Source: Flavobacterium resistens (lineage in GTDB: Bacteria; Bacteroidota; Bacteroidia; Flavobacteriales; Flavobacteriaceae). Taken from it: a stretch of 64,000 nt of DNA. The notes beneath the pieces were generated by a model. That model did not search any database, was not told the origin of the DNA, and saw nothing but the letters and a program-made list of their open reading frames with translations. Positions 44,046 through 53,198 of this stretch are shown in pieces. The stretch is from assembly GCF_900182645.1 (NCBI RefSeq), contig NZ_FXTA01000003.1, positions 682,001-746,000 on the forward strand, in the 5' to 3' direction. The translations under genes were made by a program, and so were the position numbers. Numbering within the stretch: position 1 is the stretch's first letter; every line of letters begins with the position of its first letter.

Positions 44046-45980
44046 CTATTTTTTCCTAAGTTTATATTTACTTTCTTTATATAAATTTCCTGCTGTTATC
44101 ACGTGAGCTAAAGCATCTTTTGCTAAATCTTCATTTAATTTTACAGGAATTAAAGTTGTATCATTTTTGATTTCAAATTGAAGCGGTTTCAAATTTGGCT
44201 GCATGATTACAACCTGATTTTCTACTCTAAATGCATTGATATCATTAAACTGCATAATTGATCTTCCTTGTACTTTTTGATCTAGTTTCGTAAGATTTCT
44301 TCCAACCATTGGAGTTTCGAACGGAATTCCTAAATACCCTAATAATGTTGGCGGAATATCGATCTGACTTGCTAATCTGTCATAGACTGCACCTTTTGCA
44401 ACTCCAGGTCCCATAATAAATGCCGGAATATGGAATTTATTAATTGGCACTAAATTTTTCCCGTAAGTTCTTGTATTATGATCCGCGATTACGATGAAAA
44501 TTGTGTTTTTAAAATACGCTTCTTTTTTAGCCATTTCGAAGAATTTTCCAATTGAAAAATCAGCATATTTCATAGCATTATTAACCGTTGCCGGTTTTTT
44601 ATCGTAAGGTTTTATTCTTCCTGCTGGATATTCAAAAGGTTCGTGATTTGAAGTCGAGAACATCAAAGAGAAAAATGGCTTATTTCCTTTTGACTTGAAA
44701 TACTGATTGGCTTTCGTAACCAAATCTTCATCGGAATAACCCCAAGTTCCTTTGAAAGCATATTTATTTCCGTCTGATTCAAAATCCGTTTGATCTACAA
44801 TGTCACTGAAACCATTTCCGTTGAAAAACGAAGCCATATTGTCAAAATTAGCCATTCCACCATAAATGAAACTCGTGTCATATCCTTTTTGTTTTAAAGC
44901 ATCAGCAAGTGTAAAAAATCCTTGTTGAGAATTCCCAAGTCTGACAACGCTTTCAGAAGGCGAAGGCAAAAATCCTGTTACAACTGCCTCGATTCCACGA
45001 ACACTTCTGGTTCCTGTGCAGTACAAATTGGTGAATAATGTTCCTTCCTTTGATAACTTATCAAATTCCGGAGTTAAAGGTTTTCCTCCCAAAATTCCAA
45101 CATATTCAGCGCCTAAACTTTCCTGAAGGAAAATAACCAAATTATACGGTTTTTGTCTCACTGAATCCGGTTGTTGTACGTGAAGAAACGGAATTTCAGC
45201 ATCGGTAAAATCGTTTGGACCTGCAATCATGTATTTTTTCACACGAGCAATTGCTTCGGCTTCATCCATTTTACCGTACATTTTTGTGTTTGCTTCATTT
45301 TTAATCGAATAAGCGGCAAAAGCAACAGTATAAAAAGAATTTAAGCCTAAAGTATTTGTTAACTGATCAGTAGAAAAAACTGCATTACTGGCATTAATTG
45401 GTCGTTTTGAAGTTAGACTTGAACGCGCACCAAAAAACAATAAAAAAGCCAATAATGGAAAAACCATTAATTTGAATTTATAATCTGTAGCTGAAGTATG
45501 AAAATATTTTTTTCCTTTTTTGATAGCAAAATACAGCACAATTCCCAAAATCAAAAAGGAAACGATAATTGAAGTTAGATAACTTTTTAAAAGCATTCCA
45601 ACAACCTCTTTTGGGTAAATTAGATAATCTAAGAAAATTTTATTCGGGCGAGTATCATATTGTTTTACAAAATCAGGCGAAGCCAATTCAACAAAAAGAA
45701 TCAGAAAGAGAAACAAGAAACTGTAAATCACCAAAAATTTGTTGGTGAACTTTATTCCTTTATTTGGAATAAAAGTAATCAGGGCAGCCGGAAGAAATGA
45801 TAAATAACAAAGTAAAATCATATCCATTCGCAGACCGATTGGGAAAATATACCAGAAATTTGGCGTTTCGACTACTCTATCTTTAAAAATAAAAAATAAA
45901 ACAAGGCGGCTTAAAGTAGTAATCAGCAATCCGATTACTATAAAATTAAAAATGGGTTTTAAGTAACTTAATTTTTTCAT
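44046..45980 (-). CDS. LTA synthase-family sulfatase/phosphotransferase
   Basis: 644 residues. Five N-terminal transmembrane helices (residues 8-185) are followed by an extracytoplasmic sulfatase-like domain. The catalytic nucleophile is a threonine in CTGTRSVRGIEA (~322), preceded by LVIFLQESLGAEYVGILGG with the metal-binding glutamate; later DHNTRTYG supplies metal-binding Asp-His near residue 500. This architecture matches the LTA synthase/OpgB family, which transfers phosphoglycerol (or related groups) from phosphatidylglycerol. In Gram-negatives it may decorate periplasmic glucans or glycans. The gene is outside the polysaccharide locus but could supply a related phosphoglycerol step. 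Confidence 0.88.
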   Translation of the reverse strand: MKKLSYLKPIFNFIVIGLLITTLSRLVLFFIFKDRVVETPNFWYIFPIGLRMDMILLCYLSFLPAALITFIPNKGIKFTNKFLVIYSFLFLFLILFVELASPDFVKQYDTRPNKIFLDYLIYPKEVVGMLLKSYLTSIIVSFLILGIVLYFAIKKGKKYFHTSATDYKFKLMVFPLLAFLLFFGARSSLTSKRPINASNAVFSTDQLTNTLGLNSFYTVAFAAYSIKNEANTKMYGKMDEAEAIARVKKYMIAGPNDFTDAEIPFLHVQQPDSVRQKPYNLVIFLQESLGAEYVGILGGKPLTPEFDKLSKEGTLFTNLYCTGTRSVRGIEAVVTGFLPSPSESVVRLGNSQQGFFTLADALKQKGYDTSFIYGGMANFDNMASFFNGNGFSDIVDQTDFESDGNKYAFKGTWGYSDEDLVTKANQYFKSKGNKPFFSLMFSTSNHEPFEYPAGRIKPYDKKPATVNNAMKYADFSIGKFFEMAKKEAYFKNTIFIVIADHNTRTYGKNLVPINKFHIPAFIMGPGVAKGAVYDRLASQIDIPPTLLGYLGIPFETPMVGRNLTKLDQKVQGRSIMQFNDINAFRVENQVVIMQPNLKPLQFEIKNDTTLIPVKLNEDLAKDALAHVITAGNLYKESKYKLRKK

Positions 45981-46040
45981 TGAACGATTTACATTATTTT
46001 AAGACTAAGGAACATTATAAGGCAAAACGAGAGTTTATCT

Positions 46041-46268
46041 CTACTCTTCGTAACGATTAATTTCTCTGTCATAAAAATCATTTGCTTTTTCGATCAAGCC
46101 TTCCATTTCGGCATTTAATTCAGCTTCATCAAGATCCTCAGCTTCTTCTAAAAACTCAACCTCATCATCTTTTAAATTGATAATAAATCGAGGATAATCT
46201 AGATGAATGATGAAAATATCATCTGGAAAATCAGTATTGTCTCCAAGTAAAAATTTAGGTAATTCCAT
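46041..46268 (-). CDS. Small acidic conserved-looking protein
   Basis: 75 residues, extremely acidic in its second half (DDEVEFLEEAEDLDEAELNA). N-terminus MELPKFLLGDNTDFPDDIFI then HLDYPRFIINLKDD has a beta-strand look; the rest is a helix. No family was recognised. It lies 60 bp upstream of the LTA-synthase-like gene on the same strand, so cotranscription is possible. Its codon use and reading direction match its neighbours, which supports it as a real gene. Confidence 0.7.
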   Translation of the reverse strand: MELPKFLLGDNTDFPDDIFIIHLDYPRFIINLKDDEVEFLEEAEDLDEAELNAEMEGLIEKANDFYDREINRYEE

Positions 46269-46349
46269 TATATTTATTTTTTAGTATTTGTTATTATTTT
46301 TCACAGATTTATAAAAGAAATACAATCTGTGATTTATCTTTTATCAAAT

Positions 46350-47735
46350 TTAATTATTTGAATCTGAATTAATGATTAATCTCTTTGTTAAGTAGTGGAA
46401 GCGAATGTACAGAAAAATTGCTGCTGTTGTTAAACCCGCCAAAAGTCCAATCCAAACTCCCTGCGCTTTCAGTTCTGTATGTTCTCCAAGATAATACGAA
46501 ATTGGAAAACCAATCACCCAATAGGCTACAAAAGTGATGTACATAGGAATTTTTACATCTTGCAGACCGCGCAAAGCACCTAAAACCACAACCTGAATTC
46601 CGTCAGAAATTTGAAAAACTGCAGTTATTAAAAGCAATTTTGATGCAATGCTTACTACTTCAGCATTATCCAAAACTTGTCCGCTGTTTTCCATTTTCAA
46701 AAATATTGGAGGCAGATACTCGTGGAAAGCCACAAATAAAACTGCAAAAACCGTTTCAATAATAATCGCCAGTAAAAAAATAGAGCGTGCCACAATCACT
46801 AATTTTTTAAAATCCTGTAAACCTCTTTGGCTACTAATTCTAATCATTGAAGTTACACTTAATCCCATCGCAAACATAAAAGTCAATGATGCAAGACTCA
46901 ATGCAACCTGATTGGCTGCCTGACTTGTCTTGCCAATATTACCGCAAAGCCAAACCGAAGCAGAAAACAGTACTACCTCAAAAAGCATTTGCATAGCAGA
47001 TGGAAACCCGATTCGGGCTATTTTTTTTATAGTTGTTTTTTTTATTTCACTAAAACTGAATTTTTTGAAAAATCGTTTTAAATCATTTCGTCCGGAAAGC
47101 ATAATATGCATAAACATCACTAAAAATATTCTTGAAATTACAGTTCCAAGTGCGGCACCAATGATGCCCATTTTAGGAAAAATCCAGATTCCGTAAATTA
47201 AGACATAATTAATTCCGACATGCAGGACGTTGGCCATAATCATAGCATACATAGAATATTTGGTCAAAGACATTCCGTCTGCAAATTGTTTATAACCTTG
47301 GTACACAATCAAAGGAATTAAAGAAAATGCAACCCAATCTAAATAAGGTTTTGCAAGTGTTATAACATCAGCAGGCTGATTCATTACTTCCATCATTGGC
47401 TTTGCCAAAACTATTACCCCAAAAAGTACCAATCCTAAAATAGTGCACAAAAACAAACCATGATGAAAAGCAGAACGAATTTTGGTGTCATTATTTTCGA
47501 CATTACCTTCAGCAACAATTGGCGTAATTGCTGTCGAAAAACCAATTCCAATTGACATTGCCACAAAAATCATCGTATTTCCCAATGAAACCGCTGCTAA
47601 TTCAGTTGCTCCAATTTTACCTACCATAATATTGTCGACAATACCTATTAAAGTATGCCCGACCATACCTAAAATCACAGGATATGCCAGTCTGAAATTA
47701 TACGAAAACTCTTTTGTGTACTGCTTTAAATTCAC
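46350..47735 (-). CDS. MATE family efflux transporter
   Basis: 461 residues with 12 transmembrane helices. N-terminus YPVILGMVGHTLIGIVDNIM followed by ATELAAVSLGNTMIFVAMSIGIGFSTAITPIVAEG are hallmarks of NorM-type MATE proteins. The second half repeats the pattern (FPSAMQMLFEVVLFSASVWL). These antiporters export cationic drugs and metabolites using Na+ or H+ gradients. On the minus strand a TATCTTTG box is found at 47755-47762, 20 bp before the start. Confidence 0.94.
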   Translation of the reverse strand: MNLKQYTKEFSYNFRLAYPVILGMVGHTLIGIVDNIMVGKIGATELAAVSLGNTMIFVAMSIGIGFSTAITPIVAEGNVENNDTKIRSAFHHGLFLCTILGLVLFGVIVLAKPMMEVMNQPADVITLAKPYLDWVAFSLIPLIVYQGYKQFADGMSLTKYSMYAMIMANVLHVGINYVLIYGIWIFPKMGIIGAALGTVISRIFLVMFMHIMLSGRNDLKRFFKKFSFSEIKKTTIKKIARIGFPSAMQMLFEVVLFSASVWLCGNIGKTSQAANQVALSLASLTFMFAMGLSVTSMIRISSQRGLQDFKKLVIVARSIFLLAIIIETVFAVLFVAFHEYLPPIFLKMENSGQVLDNAEVVSIASKLLLITAVFQISDGIQVVVLGALRGLQDVKIPMYITFVAYWVIGFPISYYLGEHTELKAQGVWIGLLAGLTTAAIFLYIRFHYLTKRLIINSDSNN

Positions 47736-47924
47736 TTCTATTTTATTTTGTCGGCAAAGATAGTCAGAAGCTTGGAATTCTTTCCTATCAATAAAAAGAT
47801 ATCCAATTTTTAAGGCAAAATTAATTACACCCTAATATTATGTAACGATTTTTAAAAATTATATAACAAGCTCCAAAGGCCTTGATTATACTTTTACATT
47901 ATTAATAATTCAAAAATATATGCC

Positions 47925-48443
47925 ATGAGAAAAGTACAAATGTTATGCCTAGCTGCTTTTGCATTTTTATTCGCCAACACTGCTGTCGCTCAGGACAGCG
48001 CAGCAACAAATTACGATCAGGGATTTAGATTAGGATTTGGGATCAATGGAGGAATTCCAACAGATAACGATTACGACTGGTCACTAGGCGGAGATGTTCG
48101 TTTACAATATGATTTGTCAAAAAGAACATCGCTGACACTAACAACGGGATTTACAAATTTATTTATGGGAAAAGATGAACTTGGAAATAACGTAAAAGAT
48201 CTTGGATTCATTCCTGCAAAAGCAGGTTTTAAAGCCTTTGTTTGGGAAGACCAATTTTATGTTTTAGGTGAAATCGGTGCCGGTTTTGCAGTAACAAACG
48301 GTTATGATCAAACCACTTTTTTATGGGCACCCGGAATTGGATACGCAAACAAATACATTGATTTGAGCGTACGTTACGAAGATTATCACGATTTCAGAAC
48401 CAACCAGGTAGCATTGCGTGTTGCTTATGGTTTTGACTTATAA
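47925..48443 (+). CDS. Outer-membrane beta-barrel-like protein
   Basis: 172 residues. Signal peptide MRKVQMLCLAAFAFLFANTAVAQ. The rest alternates polar and hydrophobic residues in strand-like pieces (GFRLGFGINGGIPT, SLGGDVRLQYDLSKRTSLTLTT, QFYVLGEIGAGFAVT, IDLSVRYEDYHDF, QVALRVAYGFDL) and ends in an aromatic/Leu residue, as 8-stranded outer-membrane barrels do. Function unknown. Followed by two strong hairpins. Confidence 0.8.
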   Translation: MRKVQMLCLAAFAFLFANTAVAQDSAATNYDQGFRLGFGINGGIPTDNDYDWSLGGDVRLQYDLSKRTSLTLTTGFTNLFMGKDELGNNVKDLGFIPAKAGFKAFVWEDQFYVLGEIGAGFAVTNGYDQTTFLWAPGIGYANKYIDLSVRYEDYHDFRTNQVALRVAYGFDL

Positions 48444-48479
48444 AAGTTAAGGTTTAATTTATTTTTTGTTTTTGGTATG

Positions 48480-48563
48480 AACCCGGCAGATAGCACAGTC
48501 TGCCGGGTTTGGTGTTTTATATAGAATAGTAAACCCGACAGATTTTGAAAATCTGTCGGGTTT
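48480..48563. terminator. Pair of strong hairpins between convergent genes
   Basis: Hairpin 1: AACCCGGCAGA (48480-48490) with TCTGCCGGGTT (48499-48509). Hairpin 2: AAACCCGACAGATTTT (48531-48546) with its perfect reverse complement (48548-48563). Both arms share CCCG-CAGA, so the second may be a diverged duplicate of the first. The pair separates the barrel gene from the peroxidase gene. Confidence 0.8.
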
Positions 48564-48588
48564 AAACTCATAACTCATAATTTCTAAT

Positions 48589-50367
48589 TCATAACTCTTT
48601 AGAATATTTTTTATCTGTCAGCGTTTTCATAAAAGTAATCAATTGTTTTTTCTCTTGATCAGATAAGTTCAATTTATCTTCTGGCAATGTCTGATTTGGA
48701 ATATCAAAACCTTTCCCTAAACCTCCGCCTTCATTATAAAAATCGATTACTTCTTCTAAAGTTTTATAAACACCATTATGCATATATGGCGCTGTAAGTT
48801 CAATATTTCGGATAGTTGGCGTTTTAAACGAATTTTTATGAATCGCCGCTTGCGTTATAACAAATTTGCCTAAATCGCCATCGAGTTTTTTATTTCTATC
48901 TGGAACACCTAAAATTTCGCTTTCAGACCTATCAAAGTTTGGCGGTACGGTGCCATTTGTTAGCGGAATAAAATGACATGTAGCACATTTGGCTTTTCCT
49001 GCAAATAAATTAAAACCTGCTTTTTCATCAGCAGTAAAATTTGTTTTGTTTTGCATAAAACGATCAAATTTAGAATCGTATTTGCTTAATGATCGTATAT
49101 AAGATCCCAGAGCATTTTTGATCGCAAATTCATTTATTTCTCCTTTTGGAAAAGCTTTTTTGAAAGACTGCACATATTGAGCATTTTTTTGAATCGCCAA
49201 AGCGGATTTTTCTAAAGAGCCATGCATTTCGTTTTCATTTTTAATCACTGCAACTGCCTGATCTTCGAGATAACTCACTCTTGAATCTGCAAAAAATACA
49301 CGCTGAAAAGCGATGTTTGAAAGCGTTGGCGTATTACGCTGAATCATCGATTTTCCGTCTAATGAAACCGCTCTTTCCAATCCGTCAGTAAATGCTTTAT
49401 CTGCATGATGGCATGAAGCGCAGGAACGTGTGTTGTTTCCGGATAAAACAGGATCATTAAATAACTTTTTGCCTAATGCAATTTTTTCTGGTGTTGTTTT
49501 GTAATCGGGAAAACCCGAGAAAGCTTCTGGATCAAAGGCATCTTTATCAAATAACGTCTGAGCCGTAACTTTTAATCCGCGCTGTTCCTTCATTAATGAA
49601 ATTCCTAATTCAGACTGTGTTTTAAAAAGTCCTCTGCTTAACGGATTTAAAATTTCATTGATAAAATAAGCACGATCAAAAGCATTAAAATTGGTATTTG
49701 CTTTTAGATATTTTTTCCCTTTTTCAAAAATCTGAAGTACTTGTTTTGAATTTTCTGCATTTTGATTTTCTGTATAAACACGATAATATCTTTCGATAGT
49801 TTCTAACGAAACCTGAGCCTCAGGAAGTGAATTTAGCACAACTGGTGAATCAAATCCGGTAATTCCTAAAGTAACAATTCGGTATACTTCTAATCGCATG
49901 GCGTCAAAAACATGAGCATCAGTCAATTCATTGGAACTTGAAACTTTTTCTAACCGAATTAAATTGGCAGATAAAACACCCAATTCCTGAATTAATTCTT
50001 TTTTATTCGCTTTGCTGTATTTCGGAAAAACCAATTCTTCAATAACCTGAAATCCTTCGGGCGGAACCGTTACTTTATCATTTTCTTCAAACTCACTTAT
50101 CGCTGGACCATTAATCGATTTTGAAACTGCAGGCGAATAATACTCACTTATCATTTCGACCTTTTTATAACTTTCGTGCGCTTCCAGAAACTGTCGCTGA
50201 ATTTGTGTTTCAGTCGAATCTTCTTGCACAGAATATTTCAGCTTTGCAACTTTTTCAATTAATGAAGTAATATCTTTCTGAAATAATTCATTTACTTCTT
50301 GATGTTTGCTCTTTTTTTGACAGGAAACAAAAGCCATCAAAAACAACAAACAATATATTTTTTTCAT
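48589..50367 (-). CDS. Imelysin-like domain fused to a dihaem cytochrome c peroxidase, lipoprotein
   Basis: 592 residues from the ATG at 50367, giving MKKIYCLLFLMAFVSC with a lipobox; an earlier start adds 16 residues. Residues ~25-240 are all-helical with HESYKKVEMISEYYSPAV and MRLEVYRIVTLGITGFDSP, which resembles the imelysin (peptidase M75-like) fold. The second half is a MauG/CCP-type dihaem peroxidase with haem sites CASCH (~312) and CATCH (~461), plus LHMGNG-like THNGVYKTLEEVIDFYN near 545. The protein would reduce peroxide with electrons from the periplasm. It is downstream of a PhoX-like gene and probably cotranscribed. Confidence 0.85.
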   Translation of the reverse strand: MKKIYCLLFLMAFVSCQKKSKHQEVNELFQKDITSLIEKVAKLKYSVQEDSTETQIQRQFLEAHESYKKVEMISEYYSPAVSKSINGPAISEFEENDKVTVPPEGFQVIEELVFPKYSKANKKELIQELGVLSANLIRLEKVSSSNELTDAHVFDAMRLEVYRIVTLGITGFDSPVVLNSLPEAQVSLETIERYYRVYTENQNAENSKQVLQIFEKGKKYLKANTNFNAFDRAYFINEILNPLSRGLFKTQSELGISLMKEQRGLKVTAQTLFDKDAFDPEAFSGFPDYKTTPEKIALGKKLFNDPVLSGNNTRSCASCHHADKAFTDGLERAVSLDGKSMIQRNTPTLSNIAFQRVFFADSRVSYLEDQAVAVIKNENEMHGSLEKSALAIQKNAQYVQSFKKAFPKGEINEFAIKNALGSYIRSLSKYDSKFDRFMQNKTNFTADEKAGFNLFAGKAKCATCHFIPLTNGTVPPNFDRSESEILGVPDRNKKLDGDLGKFVITQAAIHKNSFKTPTIRNIELTAPYMHNGVYKTLEEVIDFYNEGGGLGKGFDIPNQTLPEDKLNLSDQEKKQLITFMKTLTDKKYSKEL

Positions 50368-50410
50368 GATTTTATGAGAATTAAAAAGAAGAATATTTAG
50401 AAAAACAGAA

Positions 50411-50437
50411 ACCACTACCTCAAAATCGAGATAGTGG
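50411..50437. terminator. Hairpin in the gap between the PhoX-like and peroxidase genes
   Basis: CCACTACC and GATAGTGG arms with an A/T-rich loop, about 45 bp upstream of the peroxidase start. It may attenuate or process the shared transcript. Only moderately strong. Confidence 0.5.
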
Positions 50438-50464
50438 ATTACTGTTTTATAATGACTTAAAAAT

Positions 50465-51916
50465 TTATCTCGCCAAACCTTTAATAACTACAATTTGACT
50501 TGCTTGTTGTTCGTTAGGACGGTTAGTTCCTCCATCAACTCCTTTATATTTTGCACCAGTCCAAGTATGTGGCTGAACGCTTAACATAAAAGTATCAGCA
50601 ATACCAACTTGCTCCGAAACATCAATCAAAGCACCATATTCCCAATCTCCAAATTTTGAAGTTCCACCTACGTTGTATTTTGCAGCATCTGTTGCAGTAC
50701 GACGGTGATCTAATTCAACTACAACTTTTAAATCTTTTGTAGCAATGTTGTATTGATAAATGTAGGCATCGTGAGTTTCGTCACCATATCCGTTTGCATC
50801 TTCCTGCACGTAAACGTAGTTTTTAGTTACACAGATATTATCTGGATTTTGAAATTTACCAGCAATTCCGCTTCTATTGTCACCATCAAGGATTACTTCC
50901 AAAGTTCCTTTTAACGGGTCAGCAGCATCAAGATTTAGTCTGTAAACTCTTCCGTATTTCGTTCTTGAACCATCAGCATTTGTTCCTGTTGTTGCTTGTC
51001 CGGTTACGTTAAAATACAATTCACGATCTGCATTGCTTCCACCTTTACGGTAATCCAAATCCTCAACACGTCCAAATTTGATTCCTTTTAAAGTATTTAC
51101 TGCAGCATTAATTTGCGCACCAGTAAGTGTTGTATGGTTATCGATTTTCACAAAAGAAACTGGATAAGTTTTGCTAACTTCCATGTCTTTCTCTCTTTGA
51201 TTATCATCATTTCTTTTAAGCATGTATAAAGAACCATTTGTTAAATCACCAACAGTATTTGATACATACATAAAAACCTGACCTCCATAAGTTCCAGAAT
51301 CGTCATCGCCAATTACTACAACTGTTTTACCGCTGTAGGCAGAAGTACGTAATGGCAAAGCATTCTCAGCACTTAAACGTCCAAAACCAGCTAATTCTTT
51401 AGATACAGATGCAGAACCTACATCTCCATAAGGATTTAATGCATGTGTACGAGATTCTTCTCCAGATTCTCCACAAGTCAAATAAACTGGTCCAAAACCA
51501 TGTTCTGCCTGAGTTGCCATTGTAGCACCACATAATCTCCAAGTTCCTCCGCTAGAATTTAATAAATATTCTCCTTTTGTAGGTTTGAATGTTTTATCAA
51601 GCGTAATTCTTGAAACGGCAAAGTTATCTTCGTTGTTTACTAAAAAAGTAAATGTTCCGTCTGTGTTTTTCAATAAACCAGAACCATCCGCAGAACCACC
51701 AAAAACAAAGTTTGGACTATCTGGGAAAACATCATCTGAACTAAAAAGAGAATAAATTTTTAAATTTTCAAAACCTGCCTGCGCTTTCAATAAACTTGGC
51801 GTTACAGACTGATCTTTCAAAACAACATTTGTTGTTTCACTGTCGTCTTTAGAATCGTTATTACAAGATGTAAGTACCGACCCTAAAATCATTAGAGGTA
51901 GAATAATTCGTTTCAT
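50465..51916 (-). CDS. PhoX-like lipoprotein (DUF839-type propeller)
   Basis: 483 residues. MKRIILPLMILGSVLTSC is a lipoprotein signal. The mature part has PhoX/DUF839 family features: FVFGGSADGSGLLKNTDGTF near 70, CGESGEESRTHALNPYG near 155, GRVEDLDYRK, YGRVYRLNLD and FQNPDNICVTKNYVYVQEDANGYG (~360), the last carrying the usual Asn-Asp and Glu-Asp calcium-site context. PhoX proteins are Ca2+/Fe3+ phosphatases of the propeller type, and a flavobacterial PhoX is known to be active. Divergence here means phosphatase activity is only possible. It sits immediately upstream of the dihaem peroxidase fusion. Confidence 0.8.
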   Translation of the reverse strand: MKRIILPLMILGSVLTSCNNDSKDDSETTNVVLKDQSVTPSLLKAQAGFENLKIYSLFSSDDVFPDSPNFVFGGSADGSGLLKNTDGTFTFLVNNEDNFAVSRITLDKTFKPTKGEYLLNSSGGTWRLCGATMATQAEHGFGPVYLTCGESGEESRTHALNPYGDVGSASVSKELAGFGRLSAENALPLRTSAYSGKTVVVIGDDDSGTYGGQVFMYVSNTVGDLTNGSLYMLKRNDDNQREKDMEVSKTYPVSFVKIDNHTTLTGAQINAAVNTLKGIKFGRVEDLDYRKGGSNADRELYFNVTGQATTGTNADGSRTKYGRVYRLNLDAADPLKGTLEVILDGDNRSGIAGKFQNPDNICVTKNYVYVQEDANGYGDETHDAYIYQYNIATKDLKVVVELDHRRTATDAAKYNVGGTSKFGDWEYGALIDVSEQVGIADTFMLSVQPHTWTGAKYKGVDGGTNRPNEQQASQIVVIKGLAR

Positions 51917-52107
51917 AAGCTAAAAGTTGGTTTTATTTTTTTACAAAGTAAATCCCATCATTTTAACTAAAAATGATTTCCATATTATCAAAAAAACAAG
52001 ACTTTTACCACAAAACGCATTTACTGAAAGAAAATTTAACAATAAATTAGTAATACAAAATTCTCATAAACTTTCAGTAACATTCAAACGAAAAAAAGAG
52101 CCTTATT

Positions 52108-52989
52108 TTAAGACTCTTTTTTTAATTGTGCTTTATAAGCTTCAAAATTGGCTTTTATTTTTTCATCCAGTTCTGGTTCCTTAATATCAGTATGTTTTTG
52201 CATTTCTTCCCAAATTATTTTGGCTACAATGTATCGCGCCATTTCTTTATCATCAGCGGGAACAATATACCACGGCGCATAGTCTGTCGAAGTTTTATTG
52301 ATTGCTTCCTCATAATACTTTTGATATTCATCCCAATGTTCGCGTTCCTTTAAATCGCCTGGCGAAAATTTCCAATGGTGTTTTTCTTCCTCCAAGCGGC
52401 GCAACAAACGTTCTCTTTGCTCCTCTTTGCTCAAATGCATATAAAACTTCATTACTATAGTTCCGTTTTGCGAAATATGCTTTTCAAAATTATTAATCTG
52501 TTCAATTCTGTTTTCCCAAAAAGCAGGCGTAATATCTTCAACCGAATTAATTCCCGGCAAATTTTCACCCAAAATATATTCTGGATGCACGCGCGTTACC
52601 AACACATTTTCGTAATGCGTTCTATTAAAAATCGCAAACTTTCCTTTTTCCGGCAAAGCAATATAATGGCGCCATAAATAATCGTGTTCCAATTCGGTTG
52701 AATTTGGCGTTTTAAAACTATGCACCACAACTCCACGCGGATTAAATTCTTTAAAAACTTCCCTGATCAAACTATCTTTTCCCGAAGTATCCATTCCCTG
52801 CAAACAAATTAAAACCCCGTATTTATTGTGCGCATACATGACATCCTGCAAATTGCTCAACTTTGCCTGAACCTTATCTAGTTTTTCTTCTTTTTCATCA
52901 TCATCGGCATCAATATTTAATAAAGTCGGAATCTTGCTTAGTTTTATTTTATCTGTAACTTTAAAATCTTTCGGATCTATTGATTTCAT
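52108..52989 (-). CDS. Polyphosphate kinase 2 (PPK2) family protein
   Basis: 293 residues. The kinase core has Walker A-like GMDTSGKDSLIREV (~66-80), then SFKTPNSTELEHDYLWRHY and the lid-type FNRTHYENVLVTRVHPEY (~135-150), with RLEEEKHHWKFSPGDLKER further on. These are typical of the single-domain PPK2 type that phosphorylates nucleoside mono- or diphosphates with polyphosphate. The D-x-x-G-K-D instead of G-x-G-K pattern is normal for the group. N-terminus is a 45-residue charged stretch. It is divergently transcribed from the gene at 53199. Confidence 0.92.
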   Translation of the reverse strand: MKSIDPKDFKVTDKIKLSKIPTLLNIDADDDEKEEKLDKVQAKLSNLQDVMYAHNKYGVLICLQGMDTSGKDSLIREVFKEFNPRGVVVHSFKTPNSTELEHDYLWRHYIALPEKGKFAIFNRTHYENVLVTRVHPEYILGENLPGINSVEDITPAFWENRIEQINNFEKHISQNGTIVMKFYMHLSKEEQRERLLRRLEEEKHHWKFSPGDLKEREHWDEYQKYYEEAINKTSTDYAPWYIVPADDKEMARYIVAKIIWEEMQKHTDIKEPELDEKIKANFEAYKAQLKKES

Positions 52990-53030
52990 ATATTTTGATT
53001 TTTTTATATCATAAATATACTATTTTTACG

Positions 53031-53180
53031 TAGCACATTCCTGCTATTCATTGCAATACTTTTCAATAAATTGCTTTTTTCCAAAGCCATAACAAGAGCT
53101 TCCGCTGGTCGCTTTGTTCTGTCAGGAAAAAATGCAATTTCTTTTCAAAGTATTTCCATTGCTATCAGGGCTAGGCAGTT
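53031..53180. repeat. Imperfect palindromic element, copy 2
   Basis: About 150 bp between two divergent genes. It shares with copy 1 (37001-37155), read in the opposite direction, the core GAGCTTCCGCTGGTCGCT (53096-53113, against the reverse complement of copy 1), the segments GCTATCAGGGCTAG and TTTCCATT near the right edge, and a comparable outer pairing. It ends ~19 bp before the start at 53199. Confidence 0.7.
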
Positions 53181-53198
53181 ATTTTCAAAACAACATTC

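Noticed and set aside
51927..52184. An 85-codon plus-strand reading frame upstream of the PhoX-like gene.
   Set aside because: It overlaps the 3' part of the PPK2 gene on the opposite strand, has no signal or family features and has low-complexity composition.
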